A DNA stretch of 64,000 bases from Agromyces allii (GTDB lineage Bacteria; Actinomycetota; Actinomycetes; Actinomycetales; Microbacteriaceae), in the NCBI RefSeq assembly GCF_009749385.1, contig NZ_WBIN01000008.1, forward strand, positions 1 through 64,000, read 5' to 3'. Below, piece by piece: positions 16,184 to 25,263 of the stretch. Position numbers and translations under genes: made by a program. Every line of letters starts with the position of its first letter. The stretch's first letter is position 1. The notes below the pieces were generated by a model. It had not been told where the DNA came from, made no database searches, and saw nothing but the letters and a program-made list of their open reading frames with translations.

Positions 16184-16522
16184 ATGCCGATGAGCGAGGG
16201 CGAGCGGATGCCGCAGCACCCCGTCGGCTTCGTCGAGGCCGTGCTCGTCGTGGTCGCCGACATCCCGTCCGGGCAGGTGGCCACGTACGGCGACGTCGCC
16301 GCGCTGCTCGGCTCCCGCGGCGCGCGCGCCGTCGGCGGTGTCATGGCCCACTACGGGTCGGAGGTCGCGTGGTGGCGCGTCATCCGTGCCGGCGGTCGCC
16401 CGCCTGCCGGGCACGCCGAAGCCGCACGGCAGCACTACGAGGCCGAGGGCACGCCACTGCTGCCGGCCGAGAACGAAGACGGGTACCGCATCGACCTGCG
16501 CGCGGCGCGCTGGCGGGCCTGA
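16184..16522 (+). CDS. Alkyltransferase-like (ATL) DNA-binding protein, MGMT family
   Basis: The 112-residue protein is the DNA-binding domain of the O6-alkylguanine transferase family alone. It has the helix-turn-helix and Arg-finger region (GQVATYGDVAALLG, RAVGGVMA), but the catalytic PCHR motif is replaced by WWRVIRAGG, so it cannot accept an alkyl group. ATL proteins bind O6-alkylguanine, flip it out and hand the lesion to nucleotide excision repair. Starts at 16190 and 16208 are also possible; none has a strong ribosome site. It ends 31 bp from the convergent sensor kinase gene. Confidence 0.9.
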   Translation: MPMSEGERMPQHPVGFVEAVLVVVADIPSGQVATYGDVAALLGSRGARAVGGVMAHYGSEVAWWRVIRAGGRPPAGHAEAARQHYEAEGTPLLPAENEDGYRIDLRAARWRA

Positions 16523-16553
16523 GGCCCCAGAGCGCGCAGACCGGCGCGGAGGC

Positions 16554-18407
16554 TCAGAGCCCCCATTCGGCGGCCGCCCACTTCGCCTCGCCGAGCGGGA
16601 TCCGCACGGTGAGCGTCGTGCCCGCGCCCGCCGGGCTCTCGACCGAGAGCGTGCCGCCGACCGCGTCGATGCGGTCGCCGATGCCGAGCATGCCCGTGCC
16701 GGCGTCGATCGAGGCGCCGCCGACCCCGTTGTCGCGCACCTCGAGCACCAGGTCGCCGTCGACGACGTGGGCGCGAACCCATGCGCGGGTCGCCCACGAG
16801 TGCTTCGCGACGTTCGCGAGCGACTCGGCGATCACGAAGTACGCGGTCGACTCGATGAGCTCGGGCAGGCGCCCCTCGCCCTGCACCTCGACCTCGACGG
16901 GCACCGGGCAGCGACCCGCGAGTTCGGGCACGGCGAGCGCGAGCCCGCCGGAGCTGAGCAGGCTCGGGTGGATGCCGTGCGCGAGTTCGCGCAGTTCGCG
17001 CAGCGCCTGGTTGAGCGTGACGATCGTGCGCTCGAGGTCGGCGGCCAGGTCGGCGTCGCCGATCGCCTTCGCGGCGTTCGCCGACAGGCGCAACTGCATG
17101 CCGAGCGACACGAGGTGCTGCTGGGCGCCGTCGTGCAGGTCGCGCTCGATGCGCCGTCGCGCCTCGACGCCCGCTTCGACGATGCGCTGACGCGACTGGC
17201 GCACCTGCTCGAGCGTGCGCTCGATCTCGGACCGGAGGCGGCCGTTGTCGACCGAGAGCCGGAGGGCGCTCGAGACGCCGTCGAGCAGCCGCATGTTGTC
17301 GGTGAGCACCCGGTCGTGCCGGATAAGGGCGATCGGCGCCCCGAGCGGCGACGCCACGGGCAGGATGCTGTGGCCCGCCCGCGAACCGAGATCCTCGTCG
17401 GAGATCGGGTCGCCCGCGGCATCCGCATACCTGCCCCGCGTCTCGTCCCACCAGAAGACGCGCACCGAGGCGTCGCGCAGCGTGCGGGCGAGCGACTCGG
17501 CCCAGAGCCCGCGGTCGGCGCCCTCGCGCGTGATGCGCATCAGGTCGGCGACGCGGGCGCGCATGTTGCGGGCGTGCGAGACCCCGGCGTCGAAGCTCAC
17601 GGGGATCGACGCGATCGCGATGAGCGAGAACGTGCCGAGCACCATGGCGGTGTCGGTCGCGACCGTGTCGGGCGCCGAGGCCGCAGTGGTGGCCGACGCG
17701 GGCGAGACCGCGTACGCCACGGCCTGCGCGGCGAGGGTCGTCGCCCAGGCGAACAGGGCGACCGGCATCAGGAACGCGACGGTGCGCGCCGGCACGCTCG
17801 CGCGCACCCACCGCACGAGCAGGCGGCCGGCGATGACGAGCGCGAGCCCCACGCCGATGATGCGGTAGGCGATGTCGGTCACGGCGAAGAGCAATGGGGC
17901 CTCGGCGAGCTGGTACCCGTTCGGCGCGCAGCCGCACGGATTCACGTCGGGGCCGGCGAACAGCACGACGACGAGCAGGTTCACGACGAACGACACGATC
18001 GCGATGCCCGCGATCCAGAGGTCGAACCGGCCGCTCAGGCGGCCCTTCGGGTACACGAGCACGAGGATGCCGGCCACGACCGCCCAGGCGAGGTCGACGC
18101 CGCGGAGGACCGGCCAGACCCACTGCCAGCCTCCGATGACGTAGTAGAACGACTGCGGGATCCAGGTCACGACGAACGCGATCATCAGCCGTGCGGGCGT
18201 TCGCGCCGGCCCGATGTGCCATGCCACGCCCGCGCAGGCGGCGAACACGAGCGGCACGAGCGCGTGCAGGGTCGTGTACGAGACCTCGGGGCGCTCGTCT
18301 GCGGGCGTCGCGAGGAATCCGCTGATCTCCATCGCGAGGCTCAGCGCCACGGCGAGCGCGATGGTGATCGTGCGCCTGATGATCCGGCCTTTGCGGCCGG
18401 GCGCCAT
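16554..18407 (-). CDS. Membrane sensor histidine kinase (HisKA_3/DesK type)
   Basis: A 617-residue kinase. The first 290 residues hold about seven transmembrane helices, followed by a GAF-like linker (residues about 300-390). The dimerisation/phospho-acceptor box ERDLHDGAQQHLVSLG places the phosphorylated His near residue 425. The ATPase domain has the N box (ESLANVAKHS) and the DNGVGGA and GTGMLGIGDR glycine loops. It should phosphorylate the LuxR-type regulator encoded just upstream; the two genes overlap by one base (TGATG). The signal sensed is unknown. Confidence 0.93.
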   Translation of the reverse strand: MAPGRKGRIIRRTITIALAVALSLAMEISGFLATPADERPEVSYTTLHALVPLVFAACAGVAWHIGPARTPARLMIAFVVTWIPQSFYYVIGGWQWVWPVLRGVDLAWAVVAGILVLVYPKGRLSGRFDLWIAGIAIVSFVVNLLVVVLFAGPDVNPCGCAPNGYQLAEAPLLFAVTDIAYRIIGVGLALVIAGRLLVRWVRASVPARTVAFLMPVALFAWATTLAAQAVAYAVSPASATTAASAPDTVATDTAMVLGTFSLIAIASIPVSFDAGVSHARNMRARVADLMRITREGADRGLWAESLARTLRDASVRVFWWDETRGRYADAAGDPISDEDLGSRAGHSILPVASPLGAPIALIRHDRVLTDNMRLLDGVSSALRLSVDNGRLRSEIERTLEQVRQSRQRIVEAGVEARRRIERDLHDGAQQHLVSLGMQLRLSANAAKAIGDADLAADLERTIVTLNQALRELRELAHGIHPSLLSSGGLALAVPELAGRCPVPVEVEVQGEGRLPELIESTAYFVIAESLANVAKHSWATRAWVRAHVVDGDLVLEVRDNGVGGASIDAGTGMLGIGDRIDAVGGTLSVESPAGAGTTLTVRIPLGEAKWAAAEWGL

Positions 18408-19069
18408 CACCGTTCGCCGAGGAGGGTGAGCACGGCGAGCACGCGCCGGTGGTGCTCGGGCGACTCCTCGAGGTCGAGCTTCTGCAGGATGCTGCGCACG
18501 TGGGTCTCGACGGTCTTCAGGCCGAGGAACAGGGTCTGGGCGATGCCGCCGTTCGAGTAGCCCTGCGCCATGAGCTCGAGCACCGACCGCTCGCGCTCGG
18601 TGAGCCGGGAGATCGGGTCGTCGGCGCGCGTGCGCTTGACGAGCTGCTCGACGACCTCGGGGTCGACGACGGACCCGCCGGAGGCCACGGTCTCGATCGC
18701 GCGCACGAGGGTCTCGGGTTCGGAGACGCGTTCCTTCAGCAGGTAGCCCGTGCCGCTGCCGGCCTGCATGACCCGCAGTGCGTACTCGGGGGTCGCGTAC
18801 ATCGACAGCAGCAGCACGCCGATCGTCGAGCCGCTCGCCCGGATCGTTTCGAGGGCGCGCACGCCCTCGTCGCGGTGGGTCGGAGGCATGCGGATGTCGA
18901 GCACGGCCGCGTCGATGCCGCCGCCGCGCACGGCCTCGACGAGCTCGTCGCCCGTGCCGACCGATGCGACGACCTCGATGCCGCCGCCCTCGAGCACCTT
19001 CGCGATGCCTTCGCGCAGGAGGAGGGCGTCGTCGGCGACGGCGACGCGCAGCGGGCGGGCATCGTTCAT
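18407..19069 (-). CDS. LuxR/NarL-type response regulator
   Basis: A 220-residue two-component regulator. The receiver domain has the acidic pair ADDA near residue 12, the phosphorylated Asp in VLDIRMPP near residue 58 and the conserved Lys in YLLKERV. The C-terminal helix-turn-helix is TERERSVLELMAQGYSNGG through KTVETHVRSIL. It is translationally coupled to the kinase gene. An ACCCCCA/TGGGGGT palindrome lies 87 bp upstream of its start and just upstream of a TATCGT -10 box, a likely autoregulatory site. Confidence 0.94.
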   Translation of the reverse strand: MNDARPLRVAVADDALLLREGIAKVLEGGGIEVVASVGTGDELVEAVRGGGIDAAVLDIRMPPTHRDEGVRALETIRASGSTIGVLLLSMYATPEYALRVMQAGSGTGYLLKERVSEPETLVRAIETVASGGSVVDPEVVEQLVKRTRADDPISRLTERERSVLELMAQGYSNGGIAQTLFLGLKTVETHVRSILQKLDLEESPEHHRRVLAVLTLLGER

Positions 19070-19126
19070 CGGGGTACCCTCCGGTCCTCAGGCACGCAGG
19101 AAAGCGGTGGCTCGTCCGCTGGTGCG

Positions 19127-19132
19127 ACGATA
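19127..19132 (-). promoter_or_regulatory. -10 box TATCGT of the two-component operon
   Basis: On the minus strand TATCGT lies about 57 nt before the response regulator ATG; the ACCCCCA palindrome lies 23 bp further upstream, where an activator next to -35 would bind. Confidence 0.4.
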
Positions 19133-19155
19133 CCGCCCGCGCACCCCCGCCCCGT

Positions 19156-19172
19156 ACCCCCAAACTGGGGGT
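19156..19172. promoter_or_regulatory. Perfect 7-bp-arm palindrome ACCCCCA-N3-TGGGGGT
   Basis: Arms 19156-19162 and 19166-19172 pair perfectly around a 3-nt spacer. The site lies between the divergent response regulator gene (19069) and the membrane protein gene (19229) and could control both. Similar C5/G5 sites occur in other control regions of this window. Confidence 0.6.
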
Positions 19173-19228
19173 GCCGCCCTAGGAGGGCCCTCAGTGCCTG
19201 CCCAGACGCCGACTGGGTGGAGGCACCG

Positions 19229-19831
19229 ATGCGGCGCCCGGCCGCTTCGAACAGGCTCCTCGTCATGACCACGAATCGCGGCCGCGCACGCGTCTGGCTG
19301 CTGCGCTACCTCCCATTGGAGGTGTGCGGCACGATCGCCGCGCTGCTCGGCGCCTGGTACGCGTACGAGGCGAGCGGTTCGCTCGCGATCGCGGCCCTGG
19401 CCGGCAGCCTGGCCGAATCCGTCGGGTACTACACGCTCGTCGTGGTTCGGGCCGTCCGCGGCCACGCCGCCTCGGCGCGCGTGCTCCGGGTGAGGGGCCG
19501 CGACGGACGGGGACGCGCAGCGCTCGTCACGGCCGGGCTGACGCTCCGGAGCGTCGCCGTCGAGTTCGGGCCGGCCGAGATCGTCGACTCCGTGCTCGTG
19601 CGTCCGGCACTGCTCTGGGCCGCGAGCGCCGCCCTCGGGGCGCACCCGTGGGCCTGGCTCGTCGGCAAGCTCGCCGCGGACGCCGTGTTCTACGCGATCG
19701 CGATCGTCTCGTTCGAACTCGGCCGCCGGGTGATCCTGCCCGCCGAGACGGGCGCGTCGGCACCCGCCCAGTCCCCCGCATCCGTCGATCGGCCGATCGC
19801 CCGGCCGCTGATCTCTGGAGCCCCACGATGA
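19229..19831 (+). CDS. Integral membrane protein coupled to an amino-acid decarboxylase
   Basis: A 200-residue membrane protein not assigned to a known family. Two halves share a pattern: residues about 20-70 (LPLEV ... LAGSLAESVGYYTLVVV) and about 115-168 (GPAEI ... LVGKLAADAVFYAIAIV), each with two hydrophobic helices, separated by a basic stretch. This suggests an internal duplication, as in small transporters. The ATG at 19229 has GGAGG 6 nt upstream. It overlaps the following decarboxylase gene by 4 bases (ATGA), so it may carry the substrate or product of that enzyme; this is inference from gene order. Confidence 0.75.
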   Translation: MRRPAASNRLLVMTTNRGRARVWLLRYLPLEVCGTIAALLGAWYAYEASGSLAIAALAGSLAESVGYYTLVVVRAVRGHAASARVLRVRGRDGRGRAALVTAGLTLRSVAVEFGPAEIVDSVLVRPALLWAASAALGAHPWAWLVGKLAADAVFYAIAIVSFELGRRVILPAETGASAPAQSPASVDRPIARPLISGAPR

Positions 19832-21252
19832 CCGTCACCACCACCGAGCACGGACGCCACGCCGAGCCCCCGCATCCGGAACGCCGACCGCGTCGCGGCC
19901 GGGCCGAACGCCGGGCCGAACGTCGGTCCGTTGGCCGGGCCGACGCCGCGTCCGCCGATCACGGGCCGAGCACGCCGAACGGGTCGCCGCCTGCGGCAGG
20001 TCGCGCGGCACCGCCCGAGCTCCCGCCCCACCGCGAACTCGAGCGACGCCGGCTCGCAGAGGACGCGCGCCGGATCGACCTCCTGGGCCTCGCCGACCGG
20101 CTCGGCACCCCGTTGCTCGTGCTCGACGCCGATCGCGTCGCCTCGCAGCTGCTCGAGCTGCGGCGGCAGCTGCCGGGCGTCGAGATCCACGTGGCGCTGA
20201 AGGCGCTCCCCCACCCGGCGCTCATCCGGGCGGTCGACGCGTTCGGCGCGAGCTTCGACGTCGCCTCGCGCGGCGAGCTCGACCTCCTCGAGGGCGAGGG
20301 GGTCGACGTGTCCCGCTGCGTGCACACGCACCCGGTGTCGTCGGTCGCCGAACTCACGGGCGCCTACCTCCGCGGCATCCGCACCTTCGTGGTGGACGCC
20401 CCGGGCGAGGTCGACCGGTTCGCGGGCCTGCCCGCCGACGCACGCGTGCTCGTGCGCCTCTCGTTCCCGAATCCGGATGCCGTCTCCGACCTCTCCGCGA
20501 AGTTCGGCGTCACGCCAGAGGCGGCGCCCGACCTCGTCGAGCACTGCCTGCGCACCGGCCGCGAGGTCGCGGGCTTCACGTTCCACGTCGGCAGCCAGAC
20601 GACGAGCGCCGAGCCGTGGCGGCGCGCGATCGCCCGCACGCTGAAGCTCATGCGCGATCTCGAGGGCCGCTTCGGCGTCGAGTTCGACACGCTCGACCTC
20701 GGCGGCGGGTTCCCCGTGGCCTACGACGAGCCGGTGCCCGCGCTCGCGGTCATCGCCCACGGCATCCGCGAGGCGCTGGCCGAGGTGCCGTCGCGCTACC
20801 GGGTGCTGGTCGAGCCAGGGCGGTTCGTCGCGGCGCCCGCGATGACGCTCGTCACCAGGGTGGTCGGCACGGCGACGAGGCCCGACGGGTTGTGGGCGTA
20901 CCTCGACGACGGCGTCTACGGCGCCTACTCGAACATCCCCGCCGAAGGCGTGCACGCGCTCGTGTTCGCGGCGTCGGAACTCGCGCACCGCCCGCCCGCC
21001 GACGAGGGCGCCGAGCGGGCCGTGCGGCGCCTGCGCGAGCTCGCGTACGTGCCGGTGACCCTGGCCGGCCCGACGTGCGACAGCGTCGACGTCGTCGCAC
21101 GCTCGCTGCGCCTGCCCCCGCTCGCCGCAGGCGACCTGCTCGTGAGCCCAATGATGGGCGCCTACACGTCGGCGACCGCGACGCGCTTCAACGGCCTCGA
21201 ACCGACGCCGATCCACGTGCTCGTGCGCGACGAGCAGGGTGTCTCGCACTGA
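19828..21252 (+). CDS. PLP-dependent ornithine/lysine-type decarboxylase (fold type III)
   Basis: A 474-residue enzyme of the alanine-racemase-fold decarboxylases. The PLP lysine is in VALKALPHP near residue 130, HVGSQT and the Gly-rich GGGFPVAYDE bind the cofactor, and DDGVYGAYSNI plus GPTCDSVDV carry the active-site Cys and substrate-binding Asp typical of ornithine decarboxylases. It probably makes putrescine or cadaverine; diaminopimelate decarboxylases usually lack the CDSxD form. The first 60 residues are Arg/Pro-rich and probably disordered, which is unusual for the family. The ATG at 19828 follows GGAG and overlaps the membrane gene by 4 bases. Confidence 0.88.
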   Translation: MTVTTTEHGRHAEPPHPERRPRRGRAERRAERRSVGRADAASADHGPSTPNGSPPAAGRAAPPELPPHRELERRRLAEDARRIDLLGLADRLGTPLLVLDADRVASQLLELRRQLPGVEIHVALKALPHPALIRAVDAFGASFDVASRGELDLLEGEGVDVSRCVHTHPVSSVAELTGAYLRGIRTFVVDAPGEVDRFAGLPADARVLVRLSFPNPDAVSDLSAKFGVTPEAAPDLVEHCLRTGREVAGFTFHVGSQTTSAEPWRRAIARTLKLMRDLEGRFGVEFDTLDLGGGFPVAYDEPVPALAVIAHGIREALAEVPSRYRVLVEPGRFVAAPAMTLVTRVVGTATRPDGLWAYLDDGVYGAYSNIPAEGVHALVFAASELAHRPPADEGAERAVRRLRELAYVPVTLAGPTCDSVDVVARSLRLPPLAAGDLLVSPMMGAYTSATATRFNGLEPTPIHVLVRDEQGVSH

Positions 21253-21271
21253 CAGCCGCCGAACCCGACGA

Positions 21272-21327
21272 CGGCCGCCCGCGGCATCCGCCCATCAGAC
21301 GATGGTGACGGATGCCGCGGGCGGCCG
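21272..21327. terminator. Bidirectional terminator, 19-bp perfect stem with inner hairpin
   Basis: Arms 21272-21290 and 21309-21327 pair perfectly. The 18-nt loop contains a second stem, CCATC/GATGG (21292-21296 and 21301-21305). It lies between the convergent stops at 21252 and 21373. The arms contain GCGGCATCCG/CGGATGCCGC. Confidence 0.85.
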
Positions 21328-21372
21328 CGGGGTCGAGCATGCGGCGCCCGACGGGGTGCTGCTCTGGTGGCC

Positions 21373-23178
21373 TCAGACCAGCGAGTCGCGCCAGGCCGCG
21401 TGCAGTGCCGCGAACCGGCCCTCGCCGCCGATGAGGTCGGCGGGGGCGCCGTCCTCGACGATGCGACCGTGCTCCATGACGAGCACGCGGTCGGCGATCG
21501 CGACGGTCGACAGCCGGTGGGCGATGATGATCGCGGTGCGGTCGGCGAGCAGCGACTGCAGGCCCTCCTGCACGAGGCGCTCGCTCGGGATGTCGAGCGA
21601 GCTGGTGGCCTCGTCGAGGATCAGCACGGCCGGGTTCGCGAGGAACGCCCTCGCGAACGAGATGAGCTGTCGCTGCCCGGCGCTCACACGGCCGCCGCGC
21701 TTGTTCACGTCGGTGTCGTAGCCGTTCGGCAGGCCCTCGATGAACTCGTGCGCGCCGACGGCCTTCGCCGCCGCGACGATCTCGGCGAACGTCGCATCGG
21801 GCTTGCCGAGCGCGATGTTGTCGGCCACTGAGCCCGAGAACAGATACGCCTCCTGCGTGACCATGACGATCGCGCGGCGCAGGTCCTTCGGGTGCAGTGA
21901 GCGCAGGTCGACGCCGTCGAGCTCGAGCACGCCGTCGCTCGGGTCGTAGAACCGGGCGATGAGCTTCGCGAGCGTCGTCTTGCCCGCACCGGTCGACCCG
22001 ACGAGCGCGATCGTCTGGCCCGCGGGCAGGTCGAGGTCGAAGCGCGGCAGGATGACGCGGTCGGGCGTGTAGGCGAACTCCACGTTCTCGAACCGCACGT
22101 GGCCGTTCGCGTTCCAGAGGTCGACCGGGTGCGCCGGATCGGGCACGCTCGGCTCCTCCTCGAGCACGCCCGAAATCTTCTCGAGTGCGCTCGACGCGGA
22201 CTGGTACCCGTTGTAGAACACCGCGATGTCCTCCATCGGGTCGAAGAACCGCTTCACGTAGAGCACGGCGGCCAGCAGCGCGCCGATCGCGAGCGAACCC
22301 TCGACCACCCGGTACCCGCCGAGCACGATCGTCGCCGCAACCGACACGGCGCCGATGAACGCGAGCGCCGGGTTGAACACCGTGAACAGCCCGAGCACCC
22401 GGGCGTTGACGTCGCGGTAGTCCTCGACGAGCCCGCCGAACTCGTCTGCGTTGCGGCGCTCGGTGCGGAACGCCTGCACGGCTCGGATGCCGGTCATCGT
22501 CTCGACGAACTTCACGATGAGGCTCGCCGAGGCGACGCGCGAACGCCGGAACAGCGCCTGCGAGCGCACCTGGAACCAGCGCGTCACGAGCGTCATCGGG
22601 ATCAGCGCGCCGAGCAGCACGAGCCCCGACATCGGGTCGAGCAGCACGAGCGCCAGGGCCGTGAACGCCATGTAGGTGAACGAGCGCACGAGCACCACGA
22701 GCCCCTCGTCGAGGAGTTCGCGGATCGCGTCGAGGTCGCTCGTCTGCCGCGAGATGATGCGACCCGACGTGTACGACTCGTGGAACTCGAGGCTCAGTCG
22801 CTGCGTGTGCAGGAACACCCGCGTGCGCAGGTCGATGAGCACCGCCTGGCTGACGCGCGCCGACAGTCGGATGTACACCGCGATCAGGAACGCCCCGACG
22901 ACCCCGGTCGCGAGGTACGCGAGCACCGCGAGCCCGGCCGGGAACCAGTCCTGCTCGACGAGCGCGGGAATGCCGCTGTCGATGCCGTACGCGATGATCG
23001 CAGGCCCGGCGGCCTGCGCGGCCGAGGAGAGCACGACCGCGAGCGCGGTGAGCCACAGCCGCGAACGCTGCGGACGCAGCAGCGACCCGAGCAGGCGCAC
23101 CGAACGGCGTCGGATCTCGCGCGATTCGGCGCGCGTGTAGTCGAGGCGTTCTTCGCCCTGGACGCCGCTCACGCTCAT
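21373..23178 (-). CDS. Heterodimeric ABC exporter, subunit with canonical Walker B
   Basis: A 601-residue fused membrane-ATPase half-transporter: six helices in residues about 30-320, then the nucleotide domain with Walker [10 protein letters not shown]-loop VTQEAYLFS, signature VSAGQRQ, Walker [13 protein letters not shown] and H-loop AHRLS. The catalytic Glu is present. Its partner, encoded just upstream with a 4-base overlap (ATGA), has a degenerate site. Together they should form one exporter with one active and one structural ATP site, as in BmrCD or TmrAB-type drug or lipid exporters. The substrate is unknown. Confidence 0.93.
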   Translation of the reverse strand: MSVSGVQGEERLDYTRAESREIRRRSVRLLGSLLRPQRSRLWLTALAVVLSSAAQAAGPAIIAYGIDSGIPALVEQDWFPAGLAVLAYLATGVVGAFLIAVYIRLSARVSQAVLIDLRTRVFLHTQRLSLEFHESYTSGRIISRQTSDLDAIRELLDEGLVVLVRSFTYMAFTALALVLLDPMSGLVLLGALIPMTLVTRWFQVRSQALFRRSRVASASLIVKFVETMTGIRAVQAFRTERRNADEFGGLVEDYRDVNARVLGLFTVFNPALAFIGAVSVAATIVLGGYRVVEGSLAIGALLAAVLYVKRFFDPMEDIAVFYNGYQSASSALEKISGVLEEEPSVPDPAHPVDLWNANGHVRFENVEFAYTPDRVILPRFDLDLPAGQTIALVGSTGAGKTTLAKLIARFYDPSDGVLELDGVDLRSLHPKDLRRAIVMVTQEAYLFSGSVADNIALGKPDATFAEIVAAAKAVGAHEFIEGLPNGYDTDVNKRGGRVSAGQRQLISFARAFLANPAVLILDEATSSLDIPSERLVQEGLQSLLADRTAIIIAHRLSTVAIADRVLVMEHGRIVEDGAPADLIGGEGRFAALHAAWRDSLV

Positions 23179-25103
23179 GATGCGCCTCCCGTGCTGATCG
23201 GTCCGGTCATGGTGTTCTGCAGTCTGCGTTCTCGTTCGGCGGCTTCGAGCCCTGCCGCCTCGGTGTCGGATGCCGCGACGTCGCCGAACCCCGGCTGGTT
23301 CACGGCGTCGTCCTCGAGGCTCGAGATGACGAAGCGGTAGTGCTCGCTCTCGCGGAGCATCTCGGAGTGCGTGCCGACCGCGGTGACGCGGCCGTCCTCG
23401 AGCAGTGCGACCCGGTCGGCCATCATGACCGTCGAGGGCCGGTGCGCGACGACGAGCGCCGTGGTCGAGGCGAGCACCGATCGGAGTTCGGCCTCGACGC
23501 GGGCCTCGGTCGCGACGTCGAGCGCCGACAGCGGGTCGTCGAGCACGAGCACGGCCGGCCTGGCCGCGACCGCTCGCGCGAGCGCGAGCCGCTGACGTTG
23601 GCCGCCCGAGAGGCTCATGCCCTCTTCGCCGACCTTGGTGTCGACGCCCTCGGGCAGGTCGTACGCGAAGCCCGCCTGCGCGATGCGCAGCGCCTCGTGC
23701 AGCACCTGTTCGGCCTCCTCGCCTTCGAGCTCCGGACGGCCGAGCAGCACGTTCGCGCGAACCGAGTCGCTGAAGAGCGTCGCGTCCTCGAAGGCCATCG
23801 CGATGTGCCGGCGGAGCTCTTCACGGGTGAAGGCGCGCACGTCGACGCCGTCGAGCGTGATGGAGCCGCCCGTGACGTCGTAGAGGCGCGTGGTGAGGGC
23901 CGTCATCGTGGTCTTGCCGGAGCCCGTCAGCCCGACGAGCGCCATGGTCTCGCCCGGACGGATGTCGAGGTCGACGCCCTGCAGCAGGTCGCCGAAGCGC
24001 TCGGGCGAGTCCTGGTACCGGAATCGCACGCCGGTGAAGCTCAGCGCGCCGACGGGGTCGCCCAGCTCGCGCGCCTGCTCGGGGTCGACGACGGTGTTCT
24101 CGCTGTCGACCACCTCGAAGAACCGGTCCGTCGCGGTCCGCGCGTCGAGCGCGAACGCGAGCAGGAAGCCGATCGACTCGATCGGCCACGCGAGCATCGT
24201 CGCGGTCGCGAAGAACGCGACGAGCGCGCCGACGCTCATCTGGTCGTTCGCGGTGAGCCAGATGCCGAGGCCGAGGCAGAGCGCGATCGACAGCGCGGGA
24301 ACGAGCAGCAGCCACGCCCAGATGTTCGCGTCGAGGCGCGCCTTCTCGATCTCGGTGCTGCGGAGCGACTCCGCCTGCTCCCGGAAGCTCGAGAGTGCGT
24401 GCTTGCCGCGACCGAACGCCTTCAGCACGCGGATGCCGTGGACCGACTCCTCGACCGCGGTCGCGAGGTCGCCGGCCTGGTCCTGACTGCGGCGCGAGAG
24501 CGCGGAGTAGCGACCCTCGAACCGGAAGCCGACGATCCAGAGCGGCATCGCGCACACGAGGAACACGAGCCCGAGCATCCAGTTCATCGAGATGAGGATG
24601 CCGGTGCCGACCACGATCGTGAGCAGGTTCACGAACGTGAACACGAGTCCGAACGAGAGCCAGCGGCGGATGAGGCCGAGGTCGCTCACGGCGCGCGAGA
24701 GCAGCTGACCGCTCGGCCACTTGTCGTGGAAGCTCACGGGCAGGTCCTGCAGCTTGGCGTACAGGGCGTTGCGCATGCGCGACTCGACGCGCGTGCCGGG
24801 GCCGACGACGACCCAGCGACGGAGCGCGTAGAACACGGCCTCGAGCGTGCCGAGGCCGAGGATGAGCAGTGCGAACGGCATGACCGCGCTCGCGTCGCCG
24901 TCGGAAAGCGGCCCATCGACCATCGACTCGAGCACCTGCGGGATGGACAGGCCGATGAGCTGTCCGGCCGAGGCGAACACCGCGCTCAGCACGAACGCCG
25001 GCGCGGCGCGGCCGATGAAGACGCGGAGGCGCCAGAGCGCGCGGACCGCATTGAGGTCGGAACCGACGGGCATGTGATCTGGGTGGTGCTGGGTGGCGGG
25101 CAA
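23175..25103 (-). CDS. Heterodimeric ABC exporter, subunit with degenerate ATP site
   Basis: A 642-residue half-transporter: six helices, then a nucleotide domain with Walker A GLTGSGKT, signature LSGGQRQ and Walker [13 protein letters not shown], where Asp replaces the catalytic Glu, and Q-loop AFEDATLFS, where Glu replaces Gln. The H-loop His is kept. These changes mark the degenerate-site half of heterodimeric exporters. A C-terminal tail of about 50 polar residues follows. The start is uncertain: TTG at 25103 has AAGGGA upstream, while ATG at 25073 has no good site. A short ORF (25264-25347) with a strong ribosome site precedes it in the leader. Confidence 0.9.
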   Translation of the reverse strand: MPATQHHPDHMPVGSDLNAVRALWRLRVFIGRAAPAFVLSAVFASAGQLIGLSIPQVLESMVDGPLSDGDASAVMPFALLILGLGTLEAVFYALRRWVVVGPGTRVESRMRNALYAKLQDLPVSFHDKWPSGQLLSRAVSDLGLIRRWLSFGLVFTFVNLLTIVVGTGILISMNWMLGLVFLVCAMPLWIVGFRFEGRYSALSRRSQDQAGDLATAVEESVHGIRVLKAFGRGKHALSSFREQAESLRSTEIEKARLDANIWAWLLLVPALSIALCLGLGIWLTANDQMSVGALVAFFATATMLAWPIESIGFLLAFALDARTATDRFFEVVDSENTVVDPEQARELGDPVGALSFTGVRFRYQDSPERFGDLLQGVDLDIRPGETMALVGLTGSGKTTMTALTTRLYDVTGGSITLDGVDVRAFTREELRRHIAMAFEDATLFSDSVRANVLLGRPELEGEEAEQVLHEALRIAQAGFAYDLPEGVDTKVGEEGMSLSGGQRQRLALARAVAARPAVLVLDDPLSALDVATEARVEAELRSVLASTTALVVAHRPSTVMMADRVALLEDGRVTAVGTHSEMLRESEHYRFVISSLEDDAVNQPGFGDVAASDTEAAGLEAAERERRLQNTMTGPISTGGAS

Positions 25104-25193
25104 AGCCGTGTCCCTTTCGAGAGTGGTTTCGAGACGACCGCGCGCGTGAGCGGGTCGGCGGCGCGGCGGACCGTGAGGTCGTGGCGCGGAACG

Positions 25194-25248
25194 GCGTCGC
25201 GTGCGACGCGGGTGCGGGGCTACCGCTGATCAGGCAGGCGGAGCCTGC
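25194..25248 (-). promoter_or_regulatory. Stem-loops in the leader between the small ORF and the exporter
   Basis: Two perfect small stems, GCAGGC/GCCTGC (25234-25248) and GCGTCGC/GCGACGC (25194-25209), follow the stop of the short ORF and precede the exporter gene. They could form an attenuator whose folding depends on ribosomes on the short ORF. No U-tract is seen, so this is tentative. Confidence 0.35.
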
Positions 25249-25263
25249 GGGGCCGGGTGCGAA

